DNA of 64,000 bases from contig JANYFY010000022.1 of NCBI GenBank assembly GCA_025359565.1, forward strand, positions 58,323 to 122,322, given 5' to 3'. Under the pieces are notes generated by a model that did no database searches, was not told the DNA's origin, and saw only the letters and a program-made list of their open reading frames with translations. The translations under genes and the position numbers were made by a program. Below, in pieces: positions 63,889-64,000 of the stretch; the first letter of the stretch is position 1, and each line of letters begins with the position of its first letter. The stretch is from Gammaproteobacteria bacterium. GTDB taxonomy: Bacteria > Pseudomonadota > Gammaproteobacteria > Steroidobacterales > Steroidobacteraceae.

Positions 63889-64000
63889 TTAGTTCGGTAT
63901 ACCGTGCAGGTCGGAGCGCAGCGGATTGTCGGCGAAATATTGTTTCCACAGACGCGGCGTGAGCTCGGCGACTCGGGACGCGGGGTGTTGTGCGACCCGT
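63889..64000 (-). CDS. Transposase C-terminus, IS66-like (partial)
   Basis: An open frame enters from the right edge and ends at TAA 63891-63889; only 36 residues are present (AQHPASRVAELTPRLWKQ and then YFADNPLRSDLHG). The HPASRV-x-EL-P-x-W pattern fits the end of IS66-type TnpC transposases, and the GTAA-starting repeat outside it agrees. The family call rests on memory of this motif and could be wrong; another DDE transposase is possible. The rest of the element lies beyond the window. Confidence 0.45.
   Translation of the reverse strand, partial: RVAQHPASRVAELTPRLWKQYFADNPLRSDLHGIPN

Noticed and set aside
63491..63949. Minus-strand open frame over the MFS 3' end
   Set aside because: It runs opposite the conserved MFS gene and through the repeat; its translation is low-complexity and unlike any family.

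Overview
The window looks like chromosomal DNA of a gammaproteobacterium, probably from an environmental lineage near the Xanthomonadales, Nevskiales or Steroidobacterales. This placement is an inference from gene content and order. The support is the conserved order ndk, rlmN, pilW/pilF, rodZ, hisS, yfgM, bamB, der, the queA-tgt-yajC-secD-secF block, suhB diverging from trmJ with isc-type genes behind it, the very large NAD-glutamate dehydrogenase, and phhA. The genome is tightly packed: no gene-free stretch exceeds about 210 bases, many genes overlap by 1 to 4 bases (ATGA or TAATG junctions), and several convergent pairs share their stop codons.

Region by region. 0-9 kb: end of a GMC oxidoreductase, a DUF3597 protein, a secreted M20 peptidase, a divergent pair for glutarate use (class III CoA-transferase and glutaryl-CoA dehydrogenase), then an ABC transporter of NitT/TauT type with a double permease and no visible binding protein, two small membrane or hypothetical genes, and a tiny secreted Ala/His/Lys-rich protein with a strong terminator. 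9-20 kb: uppP, DUF2721 and TPR genes, yceH, the glutathione-dependent formaldehyde pathway (S-hydroxymethylglutathione dehydrogenase and S-formylglutathione hydrolase), a desaturase, phenylalanine hydroxylase, PhzF and APH-like enzymes, and a 2Fe-2S ferredoxin. 19.5-29.7 kb: a minus-strand run plsC, thiolase, ETF-ubiquinone oxidoreductase, zapE, NAD-glutamate dehydrogenase, gpmA. 29.8-35 kb: xerD, a DsbC-like protein, fdxA, a Nudix hydrolase, tRNA-Leu(CAA), queA and tgt.

35-51.8 kb is mostly housekeeping: the Sec accessory complex, a TerC protein, an amino-acid permease, suhB/trmJ, a reduced isc operon with a degenerate IscU-like protein, then ndk through der (nucleotides, tRNA and rRNA modification, pilus assembly, cell shape, outer-membrane assembly, ribosome assembly). 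51.8-61.4 kb: an organophosphate-type transporter, an ammonium transporter with a good sigma-54 promoter, two bactofilins facing an M23 peptidase, xseA, and guaB-guaA.

The last 2.5 kb (61.4-64.0 kb) differs: visibly more GC-rich, with a SAM methyltransferase diverging from an MFS transporter, then a duplicated 17-base repeat starting GTAA and the C-terminal end of a likely IS66-type transposase running off the window. It reads as an accessory segment next to an insertion sequence.

Metabolically the genes fit together. Glutaryl-CoA dehydrogenase, thiolase and ETF-QO would carry lysine/glutarate-type carbon to acetyl-CoA, with electrons passed to quinone. The large glutamate dehydrogenase and the sigma-54-driven amt point to nitrogen control. 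I found no CRISPR array, defence island or biosynthetic cluster. The points most worth a second look are the IscU-like protein lacking two of its three cluster-ligand cysteines, the pentapeptide-repeat bactofilin, the ABC transporter without a binding protein, and the IS-bounded right end.
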